From Ramlibacter sp. (GTDB taxonomy: Bacteria > Pseudomonadota > Gammaproteobacteria > Burkholderiales > Burkholderiaceae_C): a stretch of DNA of 6,295 nucleotides. A program made the position numbers and the translations under genes. Within the stretch, counting starts at the first letter, position 1, and the number at the start of each line of letters is the position of its first letter. The stretch spans positions 1-6,295 of the forward strand of contig JAMPXR010000160.1 in assembly GCA_023701085.1 (NCBI GenBank), in the 5' to 3' direction. Positions 6,067 to 6,295 of the stretch are shown here, one piece after another. The notes beneath the pieces are model-generated. The model ran no database searches, had not been told where the DNA came from, and worked only from the letters and a program-made list of their open reading frames with translations.

Positions 6067-6295
6067 GCGGGCGGCCGGCGCGGACCCGTCAACGTCTCCT
6101 GCGACTCGGCGCCGGCCTGCTGCTGGCCTGCCAGGCCGGGACCGCTTCGGCCGCCGAGCCGCACCGGCCACTGTTCATCACGCCGGTGATCGAGGGGCTG
6201 CTGATCTGCGACGACCTCAAGCACAACGAGAACCGCCACCTGATCGACGCCAACTCGTATTGCACCGCCCACGGGCGCAGCGGCAGCAAGGCGAC
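6063..6295 (+). CDS. Unrecognised exported protein (N-terminal part only)
   Basis: The start codon overlaps the mmsA stop as ATGA (6063-6066), and the frame is open for 77 codons to the window edge. The N-terminus looks like a signal peptide: an arginine-rich head (residues 4-14), a hydrophobic core [12 protein letters not shown], and a small-residue cleavage site near TASA|AEP at 27-33. LLLAC at 19-23 also resembles a lipobox, so it may be a lipoprotein, although Arg14 and the good ASA site favour ordinary cleavage. The visible mature part begins [20 protein letters not shown] and has two cysteines (in LLICDD and NSYCTA) that could form a disulfide in the periplasm. I do not recognise the family. 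Coupling to mmsA suggests co-expression, with no obvious functional link. No good Shine-Dalgarno precedes it, which fits coupling by overlap. Confidence 0.72.
   Translation, partial: MSGRPARTRQRLLRLGAGLLLACQAGTASAAEPHRPLFITPVIEGLLICDDLKHNENRHLIDANSYCTAHGRSGSKA

Noticed and set aside
4438..6171. Long minus-strand open frame of 577 codons opposite mmsA
   Set aside because: It is an antisense mirror of a fully conserved aldehyde dehydrogenase, with biased composition and no recognisable domain.

Overview
The window is a GC-rich (by eye roughly two thirds G+C) bacterial chromosome segment that is almost entirely coding. Gene content and codon use point to a betaproteobacterium, most plausibly Burkholderiales and perhaps near Bordetella/Achromobacter (inference from style and gene families, not proven). 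It holds four complete protein genes and two cut by the window edges. I see no rRNA, tRNA, CRISPR array, insertion sequence or phage gene.

Left part (1-1652, minus strand): an Mla-type lipid ABC transporter operon. A permease with an N-terminal STAS-like domain fused to an MlaE core comes first. It is followed 4 bases later by its ATPase, which runs off the left edge just before the Walker B acid. Any substrate-binding MCE/MlaD protein and auxiliary lipoprotein would lie outside the window.

Centre (1653-1805): a divergent intergenic region of 153 bp. It carries a plausible sigma70-type promoter for the rightward genes, with a perfect short inverted repeat in its spacer that looks like an operator.

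Centre-right (1806-4441, plus strand): a tight two-gene unit, an enoyl-CoA hydratase-family protein and an AtuA-like protein (the DUF1446 family of acyclic terpene utilisation), separated by 2 bp. The hydratase keeps one of the two classical catalytic glutamates and has glycine in place of the other. I recall this pattern from hydratases of the methylglutaconyl/isohexenylglutaconyl type (LiuC/AtuE). Together the pair suggests a branched acyl-CoA degradation branch resembling leucine/isovalerate or citronellol catabolism, but the carboxylase, dehydrogenase and lyase of such a pathway are not here.

Right part (4525-6295, plus strand): mmsA, the CoA-acylating methylmalonate-semialdehyde dehydrogenase. 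Its stop overlaps the start of an unrecognised exported protein (ATGA) that continues past the right edge. MmsA makes propionyl-CoA or acetyl-CoA, so the rightward genes share a theme of branched-chain or odd-carbon acyl-CoA catabolism. The most interesting points are the orphan hydratase/AtuA pair of unknown substrate, the operator-like palindrome in front of it, and the secreted protein coupled to mmsA. I do not see a clearly new system.
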